64,000 nucleotides of DNA. Origin: Brugia malayi (Eukaryota; Nematoda; Chromadorea; Rhabditida; Onchocercidae). The DNA lies in assembly GCF_000002995.4 (NCBI RefSeq), contig NW_025062475.1, positions 9,304,187 through 9,368,186 of the forward strand, read 5' to 3'. Positions 32,489 through 45,273 of the stretch are shown here, piece by piece. Made by a program: the position numbers and the translations under genes. Below the pieces are notes generated by a model. The model was not told where the DNA came from. It saw only the letters and a program-made list of their open reading frames with translations, and made no database searches. Each line of letters begins with the position of its first letter. Within the stretch, counting starts at the first letter, position 1.

Positions 32489-33557
32489 TATTACTTCAGC
32501 TTCAACAAAATCTATCAAACTTCTAATACAAATTCTTTAAATAAATGAAGCTTACGATTATTCAAAGCTGACTTTAAGAGAATACCAACAATTAACATTA
32601 ACATGAAGATGCTATAGCCAAATGATGAAAACGACGTAACTGCCTCCGGATAAATGCAAACAAGGTCCATACATCAAACATAGATTATTGTTTTCTTCAA
32701 GGACAGACAGAGAAAATATAGTTTCTGATCTAAACTCTTTTCAAGCAGAATTGAATTCAAAGTACATGTGAGAAAGATAAAACTATTTTGTAAAGAAAAA
32801 AGAAAAATTATTGAAGGATTTTTATTTTCATTTGAACGTAAAAATAAGAAAATAGATAAAAGAAAAGACACTGATGAAGAAAATCGTCAATAAATAAAAT
32901 TATCAAAGGAAAAGAAATTTCCATATAGCTGGCGAGACAAAAAATGCCACGTGAATATAATGAAAATAGAACAATAATTTTGCTCTCATCATTATTCTAC
33001 TTTCAGTTCTGCACAAAGACAGATAAAATTAATTTCTTAGTAAGTAAGAATGAGCAGTTTATCGATACGAAAATATAAACGTTCTTCTCTTCGTCATTAA
33101 TTAAGTGTAATTCAGAAATAACTCATTTTTACAGTGAATTTCATGTGTAAGCATTGTTATGAAATCATAGAACTAACAGCAATGATAAATATAATCCCTA
33201 TTATCCAAGAATTAAAAATCTGTATATTTAATCATGTTTCAAAAACTTTTACATAATGAAATGGGTGCTAATACAATAATCAAATAAGCATAAATATTTG
33301 CTTTAATTTCTTTACATTCATTTTTGAAACTACAAATTCATAAGACAACATACATCAGTTTAGGTCAACATTAAACACATTAGAAGTTACCGCATAATTT
33401 CTCAGTCCATTTGGAATGTTCATGCTTTGTTAAGAAAATATGAAGAGAAATAATGAAATTAAAAAATTAAAGAGTTCAAAACGTCATATGAAATACATAC
33501 CTGTCTTATGGAACATATTTCAATTAAAGCATAAAACAAAAGAGATTAATCAAAGAA
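32489..33557. other. Spacer between the NFX1 gene and ran-2
   Basis: About 1.1 kb, strongly AT-rich, between the stop codon of the NFX1-type gene and the ran-2 start. The ran-2 frame stays open a little upstream of the chosen ATG at 32488, so the start could be earlier. Nothing else is recognisable. Confidence 0.5.
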
Positions 33558-35147
33558 CTATTTTTGTGACATCAATGGTTCTTTCAAACCTCGTTTTAGC
33601 GCTTTGCCTTCTGAATGCAGTTGCTGCATCTTACTTCCAACACATGAAAAATTTTTTGAAATCGGTGATAGAGTCTTGGATGGAGCGAATGCTGCACTGC
33701 TTGATCTGAAAATGTTTTCCAGTAATTCACTTTCGTTTTTTTTTTTCTTTGTCTCAAATGATTAATAGCAATCACAGATGCAAACCAGAGATTTAATTAC
33801 GTTATTATACTAAGTGCTACATAATGCAAATCGTTCATAGATCAAATTATAGTATATTCGGGGATGGAACATGCAAGCAAGTGAACCTTAATAATATTGT
33901 AAGTGTCGAACAAAATCAAAATAAATGAAGCTACTATACACAAATGAAATTGCTGATATGAACAATGGAACGAACGTAAATTTTAGCTGTGCATAAACTA
34001 GATATTTAATTAACTTTAATCAATGATATAATGAAAAGCTTACGCTAACATAGATGATTCTGTCGCGTATCTTTTAGAAGCCGTAAGAAGAACAGCTGGC
34101 ATATAACTTACATCCCTGAAAAATTTTAATACATCCTCCAACAGTAAACGATGAAAATCACAGGCAAAAAATATCTAATAAAATTGTAAAAGCATATCAT
34201 ATAATTTTCTTGAATCAATATCATAATAAACGATACAGATGATCTTCATAAATTTTCAAAAGCATTGTGTTATGGGTAATCGTTACATTTTTGTTCAGAT
34301 TTTAATTACTCATACGGTTAAAAATCCTTTAGTATCTGATGTTTCAAAGTTAACATCAATTTAAAATTAATGCTTACTGTTACCAGTAAATTCTGTTCTC
34401 TCTTTCATACTTCCACAGCCTCATGTTTTCCAAAAAGTTTTATGCAGTAGAAATATAGCGGTTATTTTAAACTGAGTCATCGGATCTACTCTTATGAATG
34501 CCATTGATTTCCCAAAGAAATAAAACCTTAACCACAGCACTTTTTCTGAACGAGTAACATAAAAATGCTGCAAACTAAAATCCTACATCTCATACACTTA
34601 GGGTTGTGAAATGTTAACGCACCGCTTAGCGGTGGCGACTACATTTCTTTGTGGTTCCTGGCCATAACTGACTGTTTCGATGCCAAAATGTTCGCTGTAT
34701 TCATGAATTATGCGACGCAGCTCCGAATGCATTGGTGGAAATGAGTGACTAACAGACGTCACATTTGGTTGCTGTAATGAATGTCCTTCTCTTTGTTTGT
34801 TTCTGAATCAGTAAAGCCAAGGATGAATATGTCCCAATAAAGGTTAGAACTACACAACCACCGATGCAGACCTATTTTTCATTTCTTTGTATTTGACACA
34901 AATAAGAAATAATTGATTTGAGCAGCTTCAATGTTTATAGAGTAATTCAGTAATAAATACACTAATACAAACTAATTTTGAACCAAAGAATTGCAATGCT
35001 TCTCAACTATGAGTAAGCCAATATTGATTTCTTCATGATAATTCAAAGCAGAGAGTTAGAAAAAAAACTCATTCGTTATCAAGACAACATAATAATTGAG
35101 GATAAAAAAAAAGTGTATTTTGCATGTCCTCCAAAAAATTGTATCGG

Positions 35148-35238
<91 letters not shown>

Positions 35239-38200
35239 AGAATTATAGAGAAACTTACCGCATTTAAATCATGTAGAAGTTCAATCAATGTGTCTTCCAC
35301 GTCCAAAATGTCTTTGTAATTCGTTTTTAACTTATTTTTCAAAAAAGCAGATAAAGCATCAACTGCATCTGGATGAGAAATATTTAATATTCTTGCCAGT
35401 TTTCTATTTCTCAGTGCTCGTTGACATTCTACATCGCATGGAAGGCTAAAAAATTGTTATCTATTGTTTTTAAAGAAAAACAGTAACAGCTAAAAAACCA
35501 CAATAACACCACAAAGTAATAGGAAATTCGATGAGAGCAAAGAATTTTTATGTTTTACCATTTTATTTTGTATTTTTCTATTTGAACTTAACCTCATAAG
35601 CTAGCAAAATTGTTGGCGGCATTGGTCAGTTTGCAAAGATTAAAGCTAGAAAATAATCATACCAACGATATTTTTCTGCGCTTAAACTTTTTTTTAATGG
35701 ACGTTTCTCGACAGACAGATTCGAATATTTATCCTCCATTACTTTTAGTGATAACAACTTTTGGTAAGCCTTTTCAACATCTGAACAAGGCATTTTAGAT
35801 GATTTCCGAAGACATGAGCAAGTGATGATCACTTCAGTTGCACAAGAGCTGAAATTACAAGTAAAAATAAAAACAAGTCAATGAAATTACCAGTCAAACC
35901 GTTCGCACACTGTCATTCTTCTTCCTGCAGATTCTCACAAAACTTCGCAATAAGGATTTACCGCAACCTCATTTATTGCATGTGTATCTATTAATATTTA
36001 AACTTTCAAGTTTCCAGTTGACGACTTACATAGTGAAAAAACTATGCCTGGCAGAGAAAATCTCAAAAAACTTAGCTTTTAGGACAAGGAGTATCGCCGT
36101 GACATGGAAGGCCACAGATGTGATCACAAGATTCTCCAACTCTTTTTTTAATACATGGTTGCTGACACGAGATATCATTTACCAAGCATTGTCCTACGTG
36201 ACAAATTCGTTTACATCGATGTACATTGCACAACAGTTTCTTATCACACGGGCGTCCACAAGAAACATCGTTTAAAAAGCATGGAATATTTGCGCGTATC
36301 TAAGAATAAATTTATCATTCAAGATAATTAGAAAATCCAATCAGAAAACTTTAACAACATTACTAATAGTGGAAATTTATTAGAAAAAACAGCTGGCATG
36401 ATTAAGTGGCTCTGAATTTTAATTCTAAAGAGAAGGATTATCAATTTTCGATTATTCAAGTAGAACTCAATTGTTTTAAAATGATCTTAAAATGAAGAGA
36501 AAAAAATCGATTGTTGACTGATAGGCGCAATCTCAGCATAACTAAGAGGATATAATATGAGCCAATTTTCTCATATACTCAACGATGGAAAAACAGGAGA
36601 TGGAACAATGGAACCCAGGATCGATCAGTATTTCACAAGCTTTTGCCAATAATAAGATTTTGAGAGAGAAACCTCGTGTGCACCGTAACATGGCTTCTGA
36701 GTAAGCACAGTACAAGGTGGACACTCAGGCTCAGCATGGCAGTTGTGCATTGGAGGATGATTACAGGAATGTTGTCGTGAACACGGCTGATTGCAAGGTG
36801 GAAGTGGTGTGCCGCACGGGATCGGTGGTTCGCGGACGGTCTGCCCACACAAACAGTGTTGTTCCTCGAAACCTGCAATGTAATGAACAAAGTGAAGAGC
36901 AGCTGGAAAATATAAAGTGATAGAATAAGTTGAACCACTTGTAGATTTTTTGAATTCTTATAAGCAAAAGCAAAACGTGAAAAAACATCACTTTGCAATA
37001 TTTCAGTAATCTACAGTATTTTATATATTCATATAAATAATGAAGATGGAATACAAAGCCTGAATCTTAACTAATCGAGAAAAGTAAGACTGTGTGTACA
37101 ATTTCACATTCAATTAAAAGAGAAGAATGAAAAGCAAAAATACATTTAACGTACTTGCTTGCAAACATCGAGAACATTGCCCAACGTGACATAATCGGTC
37201 ACATTTATGAATTCCACAATTCAGTTTTTTACCGCAGATCTATAAAACCAAGAATTTACGCTCACTATAAAAGTAGAAAGGCGAAACAGACAAGTGCAAA
37301 TTACCTGCATACAAACATGCTCCTCATCAACACAACAAACAGCACGGCACCGATGATTCTGGCAGGTCTTCAATTTTTTACACCGTCGCAGACAAAGATA
37401 CGGATTTTCGGCTAGAAAATATCAATTTATGAATTAGAAACACTGAACTTTATTCATACAAATCCATACAAGTTTTCAACAAAATCGAAACGTTCTCTTT
37501 CTCGGGCTATTACAATCTTTTATTACATTAACTTAAATCTTATCCTTAGAAGGAATCACAAATAAGTGTAAAACTCAATCTTGTTTCAAATAAGACACAC
37601 ACTCAATCTTGTTTCAAATAAGTGCATACTTTGGATGACTATTAAAATATTTCAATTTCCAGGAGGAGTGTTATTAATGGCACTTTTTAAATGAGGTTAA
37701 TGTTAATTTTTCTTCTGAGAACGCTCAGACATAAAATTCATACCTGAATAAAGAATAAATTCTTTGCATGGTATTATTTTTTTCAAGGCTTTACACCTGC
37801 AACTTATCAAACAACTTGAAGGGCAACCAGAACAGGATCCCACATGACATAGTTGAATGCAGCGATGCGGTTGATCTGAAATTATAACCGATACACTGAG
37901 CTCGTTTTATCCATTATAAATATTTCCATAGATAGTAAAATTATAAGCAGGAAAAGAACCGCAAAAAGTTTTTTTTGCCAATTTACATGCCATGACATAA
38001 AAAGATGTTCACAAAGATAATTTCCATCCGTACATCAGAAATGATGGATGAAATCCAATTACTAGGATAGTGAATAAAATACAATTTCGAATATTGAAAA
38101 TGATAATGTTTTGCATTCTACAGCTTCAGCTCTAAATACAAACACTGACAATATTTTACGGGTCATTAAAATGTATACCCTCTGGACCACAAGCTAGAAC

Positions 38201-41200
38201 TTTGCCGCAAACACTTTTGCATGTGGGAACTGGATCAGTACAAGATGTTCGCTCCATATTCAGTAGCTCTGCAATAAGTGTTCGTCCACAGGGACAATAT
38301 TCCTTCTTTTTTGGTGATAAACTACACAGTCCACAATCATCTTTTCCATGTTTGTCATGACATCTGAACTAAGTTTTTTTGATTTACAAGAAGCACCTTT
38401 TTAATCTTTTGGTCTATTCTCACAGCGTAATTTCTCTGGAATTGGTGAAGTCGTATGATAAAAAATTAGAAAAAAAGGTCAATTTCTCCATTTTTTTTTA
38501 AATAAAATCTAATATCTGGGAAATATAATCAGAATAAAACTGACAAGTTATCAACAATTTTTAATTCAACTACAGGGATTAATTTCTAGGAAATTTCGTT
38601 TTATACTAGCACCCATGTTCACTGAAACCCCAGTCCTTTGTAAAAAAGAAGGATAGTCAATGTTATTTATCTATTTTTTTGCTATGTTATGTTATTTTTT
38701 ACAATATCGATGCTACTATCGGATAATATTTAATAAATAATAGATTTTTGGTGTTGAACTTCAATCCATAATTTTGTACTTTTTACACGTAGTTTTAAGC
38801 AAAAAAAGTATTTTTTCCTGTAACATTAGCGAGGGAACAGGAGAATTCATGAAAAAGGATTAGGTAAAAGAATATGAATTACTTGAGTTCGCATTTATGT
38901 ACACCGCATGCATACATCCCAGTGCATGGAGCACCACAACTAAATGAAGTAACTTTCAAATTTAAAGCTGTACAAGGCACGACACGCTCTTCAAGACCAC
39001 AAAAACATTCTGAAACGATTAAAAAGCTAATTGTTAAAAATTTGAATTTAGAAAGTTATATAAGTATTTATACATAAATATTTGTGATGCTGTTGTCAGA
39101 TTATTTCATTAAGAAAAAAAACTTGGATAAATTAAATTGAGGAAATTACTTTGAGTAACAACATATTCACAAACGCTACAATCTCCTTGGTGACAAGTAA
39201 CTTCGCATTTATGTAACCCGCAATTGAGCGTCTTCCCACACACCATTGAGCACTACAACAATTTTCAATCCCTCAAAAGACTACAACAGTTAAAAATAGT
39301 TTGTTAACCAGTAACTGTTAAGTTCAATTAATCGTAATGGGTAAGTTTAAGCCCAAGACATCTGCTTCTGATGACACCGTCTCATCAAAAGAATATATCT
39401 AAATTATTACAAATTATCTACACGTCAGTTCTTGGTATTACTAAGCCAACAAGTGAAACATGACAATCTACGCAAAGTTGAATTCCAAGGTGAAAAAAAG
39501 AACGTTTACCTTAAATTCCAGTTGCTTACCGCAGCGACCAGCAATAGTCTCCCGGCCACAGTTGCATTTTTGAGTAAGCGTAAGCGGACATTCTGCACAA
39601 GGCCCTGGATGACACTGGTCTGTACACGGATGAGTACAACCGGCACCACGAATTTTCCCACAAACTGAATTGCAGGAGTGAGGCATATCCGGGAATCTAA
39701 ATACAGCTTTTTATGAATGTGAAAAATAAAAGCTTTAACCTTTATTTTTCTAAAACAACATAGTGAACAAATTCCCTTGCCTAACATTAAATAAATGGAA
39801 GATCTTCTGACCACCTCCAAGACGTATGCATGACCAAGCTCTGACATTTAATTTCGATTAGTCCAACTGTTTAATAAAAATTGGTCCTACTCACTAATAA
39901 TAATTTTGAAAGACAAAATTACGTGGTTCTTGCTTAGAAACAAGCCGTTTTTTATTTTTTAAAATTAGGAAGAATCTTTTCAAATCGCTTTAGAAATAAA
40001 AAAATTGAACTAAAAATTTGATGGTGAAAAAAATATAACATATATAAAAACGTAATATTTTTCCGATACCTTTGTGTTGGAGGATTCAGCTTTTTAGTAC
40101 AGAAACATCGATACTGTTTGGGAATTTCAAAAGTAACATTCTGACAACTTGGGCAACGCCAGCCGATATCTGCTTGGAAACTTTTAGCTGCCCATTGCGT
40201 TATGCAACCATATGAATTCGCACGATTAATATGGAACATATGGTAACATTTTTTGCAAGTCCATATCCACTGAAAGAGTTCGTGCTTTCTTTAATAAAAA
40301 CAAAATTAAAAAGTCTAATGAAAACTGGTTTATCATCTAATAATTTTGAGCTATTTTTTGTAAGCAAACGATGAAATAAAAGCTATCAAACTACTGCTAA
40401 CCTCATTCACTGGTGGAAACCGTGAAACACTAATTAAAGTGTAAAATGAACTCTTAAAACAAGAATAGCAGGAATAACTGTGGTCGACCACATCCAGAAG
40501 AATAACTTTGTTGAGTTACCTTTATCTCGCTTAGGAGATGATAAGAATTTTTATTAACCTGGAAATGAAGTACAAAAATGAAAGAAGTACCTCACTGGCA
40601 CGTATGACTTGGCAGCAAATCATGCACTCATAGCTTTCTTCTTCCAGCTGCTTCTTCAGCCTATCTGAAAATTTAAAAAAACTGATCGATATAAATCTCG
40701 AGTGAAATTTTTCAGATTTTAAAATATGGAGCAATGAATTACTCTACAGTTTGTAGCAATGTCGATACTTTATTAATCATTCAAGGTCATCATTCAAGAC
40801 TGGTTTCGAATAGAAATGGTGTTTCAGTCATAATCAAGAATGTTACACATCATTTCGTCTTTCTTGTTGTTTCTCCAAATCATAACATGGCTCTCAAATC
40901 AAGGATAAAGACCAAACTTTATCTAGATATGCGTTATAGATTGTAGCAAATATTATATCTGCTCGAATAAAGCACATATTTCAGACAATTCAAACAAACA
41001 ACAAATTGACCTCGTAATGTTTGCAGTGATTCATGTTCGCGATGAGCCATCTCCTTATTATTTCGAAAAGTTCCGTTTACAGAAAGCGGTGTTACTGAAT
41101 TAGAATTATCTGAAAATAAAAGTAAACACTATACTTTTCAATCTTAGATATTGTTCTTAACAAATCCTAGGTTATCAGAACATTGAATAGATGAAATATG

Positions 41201-43190
41201 AAATGTGTAAACAACCAAAAAAGAATTGGCAAAGTTTTTATCTAAATTTTGAAAAAAGAAAGGCAAAAAGAAACTGATATAAGTTTTCAAAAATCATCTG
41301 ATTTTGTATGGGAATGTTAAGTGAACATGTTATCTTTATTTGCACGCCAATCCAAAAAAAAAGAAAAAAAAAAAAAACCTTAAATCATACTATAAGATCA
41401 TTCGATGCTCCTAAACGCGAATTATTTATAAGAACCAAAATATTTGTTGATCCTATATGAAAAAAATGATTTTCCCCTTTCCCTGACTACAAAACTAATC
41501 AAGGTTAACTGATTTCAAGTAACACTCATTTTCGCCTAATGGTAAAATACTTATTCGAAAATTTTCACCGTAGAAACTTTGAAAAATTTTATGACGGTAA
41601 CAAAATGTTAACATTACTGAAAAGGTAAATGACAGAAGTATTTGCGTTAACCTTTAAAAAGTCGACAATCATGTGGTGCTGTAATCAACTCAGTTTGACC
41701 ACGATAGCTCTCCATAACATATGAAGGCGGACAGCCATAGCCTTCTTGGGCGTCAGCTAACCCACCTTCTAAAGTTTATCTCCAAAAGTGAATTTCTTTT
41801 TTTTTAATATTTATTTTTTATTACTTCTAGAAGTAATCGTTTGCAGGAGATGGAATTTTATGGGAATGAGAAGGTAATGAAAATTGTACTACGTCGAACC
41901 AAACTACGATATATTTTTTTAAAGCACTAAGCAATTAAGAGATATTTGAATAATCAAAAGTCTAATAAATAGTCTCAAGGGCTAATGAGTATTATTCTAG
42001 GAAGTAAATGAACGGTTTTATTTGTGCACTGACCAAGAGAGATTGGATAATCTTCACTTTCCCTTATCTTTTTCTTCCATTATACAAACAATCAGTACAA
42101 GTTCAAATCCTAACTCTCATTACTTTGCAACCAATAAATCAAAGTAAACAAAAAGACATATACCTAAGCTTAGTCGCGATAACTGCTCAGATGGAAGTTC
42201 TTGACAATTATGCCGCAAATCCTTGATATCTTTCCTTTCTGTTTTGCAACGATGCATTTTTCTACCTCTTCTATAAATTGGCATTAAAATTCAAATAGAT
42301 GCTTTTGAGTCTTTTATCTCTTACAAAAGCAAGAAAAGTAATGAAAAATATTGCAGATAAACAAAAGTCGCATTAAAACTAACATAGAATGACGATTATA
42401 TGCTGAGGACGATGATGATGATGGATGAATAGCACCACTGGCATTTAAAGATAAAGGAGGTGCTACAATAATAATTCATTGATTAATACATTGCACGCAT
42501 CATTAGTAGAATGTAAAAAAGCTCTGAAGATAATACATATTAATATGATAATTAAGGCAAATTATATTCAGTAAAAATGACCGCATAAAAAGTTACCATC
42601 TTTATGAAAGCGAGGCAAATAACTGTTAAACTGATATGATGGGGAATGATTCATAAAAGGTGCAAACTGCATTTCGAACTGAGCGTCTCTTTCACAAGGT
42701 GGTACCACATTGGCATTAAACATATTGGCGGGTAGTACACGCGGTGGTATGTCAAAAACAGCAGGTGGAGGTGTTGAAAATTCCGCAAACGGACCAAAAA
42801 ATGCCGGATGATTACGATAACCATAATAAGTCGATCTACCTAGAAATTATAATAGTAATATTTAATTTTCATTTGTTGACCACTATGAAGAGCTAAAAGT
42901 GCTACTGACTTATCGTGCATCAGTAGGCAGTATGAGTATGGCACTGCATAAAATGAATTCAAATAAAATACAATCGCATCTTTTGTAAGATTTTGTAAGA
43001 GTCTACAATATTAGTTGCTTAATTTGAACAGATCAATTCAAATTTATCATCCTATTAAACAATTATATAACATACCTCCTCTCCATCTTCCACCGAAATA
43101 TCGCCAGTTTTGTGCTGTCGTTATCTGTGTACCATTAGTAGAATGATTATTATTGACAGTATCCGATGCTTTTGACACGTCCTTTTGCAT
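33558..43190 (-). CDS. NFX1-type zinc-finger protein with PHD/RING and R3H domains
   Basis: This family (NFX1, shuttle craft) binds nucleic acids and acts in the nucleus. Twenty-two exons, 1,041 residues: 43076-43190, 42597-42839, 42384-42462, 42164-42270, 41652-41768, 41011-41109, 40591-40664, 40070-40269, 39510-39696, 39150-39252, 38883-39009, 38179-38363, 37744-37875, 37305-37411, 37155-37239, 36673-36872, 36076-36299, 35663-35848, 35259-35445, 34623-34771, 34044-34115, 33558-33705. After a low-complexity N-terminus comes a RING/PHD-like module (CMICC, then WTCKKCYHMFHIN, then GWRCPSCQN), then repeated NFX-type fingers of the CG..L.CG.H.C...CH.G.C..C kind, and an R3H domain in exon 20 (SFPPMHSELRRIIHEY). 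The start ATG has an in-frame stop upstream. The donor after exon 17 reads CTAAGT, so the published strand would end at a stop there unless this is an error; see findings. Confidence 0.9.
35149..35238. repeat. TA then GA microsatellites in an NFX1 intron
   Basis: About 25 TA units (35149-35198) followed after a short A/T stretch by about 13 GA units (35212-35238). The tract lies 20 bases downstream of the donor of exon 35259-35445 on the minus strand. Confidence 0.95.
37571..37621. repeat. Short tandem duplication in an NFX1 intron
   Basis: A 22-base word beginning ACTCAATCTTG occurs twice (37571-37592 and 37600-37621), separated by seven bases. Confidence 0.8.
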
Positions 43191-45273
43191 ACTTCCAGAA
43201 TATCAAAGTAAATTCGGTGATTGTTTGGACGGACTTCTGAAACAAAAAATTTATGATTTATAGTATAGGCTTATGTGAGTTATGGAAATGCAAAAAAACA
43301 AAACTCCTCGCTGCATTATTTGAAACAGAGAAGTTATAATACCCAGACACCTATCTCCTTTAAATTTAATTTCCAGTTCTATCGAACTACTATTCAATGG
43401 GATCTAAGTGGAGTGAAAAGTCCACAAAACCTAATGGAGTACTATTTCGGTCAAAAATTCTGATCTTAGCTTGTAACCAAGAAACTATCATTTGCAAGTA
43501 TGCGATTTCGGAGTAAGCAAGTAAGGATGGCGTGTTGGCTACTTCGTTCAACTAAGGAATAAGAAAGAGAAGGAACTGAAATGAAAAAAACTTATTCACT
43601 TCTTATTTAATGAAGCAAGCTTGGCATCATCATTCTTCCTTCAGTTACTGCTACAGAGAGTGTGTGTAAAAGGTTAAAGAACTAGTAAGCTGATTAGTAA
43701 TGAATACCATATTATTAGTTATCATTAACCATTAGCCAATATATTTACTGATTATCACTAAATGACACCACTACATCCATCACCAAACATCAGTAACCAA
43801 ACGCTGAATTTGTCTTAGAAGAACTAGAAAGATGGAAGAACTACGACACAGGCTTAAGCTACACGATACCAATGCAAGTTTATAAAATCATCTGAATGAG
43901 ATATGCGCAAACAACACGTGGTAATCATTAATGATGTCGGGAAACTTTCATATCGCTGCACATGTGCACTTCCCTTCATGGTGACAAGCGTGCAGTACGA
44001 CAGTTGACTTATTCATCCCTTCATTACAATCATCAAATACTACAGAAGCCGCCCGTCTTTTACTTTATAATGAAATGGGGAAAGGGTAGAAATTTAAATT
44101 GAATGGAAATCCCGAACTTTCTCAAGACATCATTTGACAGTGATGTATTTCATTGCCGTTTGGTAAGAGTAATGATTTCTTCTTACCGGAAGAATCCACC
44201 GGTCTCACTGCATGCTATCATATACATCAGTCATTTAATCATACTTTGTTCATGCATTATGCATTGTGTAATGAAATCCTATACTGTATTAGCAATAATA
44301 TACACAATTTCATATGTAATTTTGAGAAATTTAGAGAATTATGCAGCACTTCTGAGATAACCCCTCTGATGACATGTTGCACTTCTCAGTAGACTCTCTT
44401 TATTTCGGACCTCATGCAGTTCATAATATTTTAGGTATTTTAAATGTTTTCTCTATTTGGAAATTAGTTTTAATCTACCGTAAACTACCTAAAACTGCTA
44501 TCGAGTCGGTGGATTTAATAACTTCCATATAGTTTCTCTTGATCATTTCACCTAGACCTATCATTCTCTTTTATGATACTCGCAACACTGTGGTGGTCAG
44601 ATAATCTAGTTTAAATCGAAATTCGAGAATGAGTGACTGTGCGTGAACTAACAGAATCAGAATTTTAGAGGTTGCGTTATGTTGTCACCAGATATAAAAT
44701 AATGAATATAATCTGATGAAGCAGGGAGAGTGCATGGATGCCTGTCCTGACGGCTGGTAGCGCAGAGACGAAGAACGTCGACACAGCAAGGCGGAGAATA
44801 GTGTGCTTTGGAGAGAATTAGGGATGTTAATGCCTAAAAAGACAGTGCTAAGGCGATATGGAAGAGAAGGAGGGAAAAGGTTGGGGATTCAGACAAGAGC
44901 AGAGAGTATTTTGCTTGCTGATCTGAGGTGACAGGAAGTAGAAATCACCTCGACCCTGGCCAAAGGGCTGTCCTACTCCCTAATTTTCTTCGAGTATTGC
45001 TAGCATTGTGTAGTAGTAAGTTAGAAAAAGGATGCACATATTAGTGACAGGGATGTGGATGAATAAATGATAGATAAATGAACTGACAGATGGATAAATA
45101 GAAATAGCAATGAAGTGATAGGTATTAAATAGAATATAATATACCGTGAAAGATCAAATCTTCCGGACTCAGCACATTACACTAAACTTTAAAAACGAAG
45201 AGATCAGTATCGTTTGAAATAATTAATTGGTGTGAGTAAAGTATCAAATGTAAATTGAAATCCAAATAGTGAC
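43191..45273. other. Divergent intergenic region between the NFX1 and VPS33A genes
   Basis: The two genes point away from each other, so this 2.1 kb should hold both promoters. A TTTGTTTCAG-like acceptor just upstream of the NFX1 ATG (about 43236-43245) suggests spliced-leader addition or a 5' UTR intron. A purine- and G-rich block at about 44715-44990 stands out from the AT-rich surroundings. Confidence 0.5.

Noticed and set aside
33440..33709. Plus-strand 89-codon open frame
   Set aside because: It is antisense to the last exon of the NFX1-type gene, which has a TTTTCAG acceptor and joins in phase.
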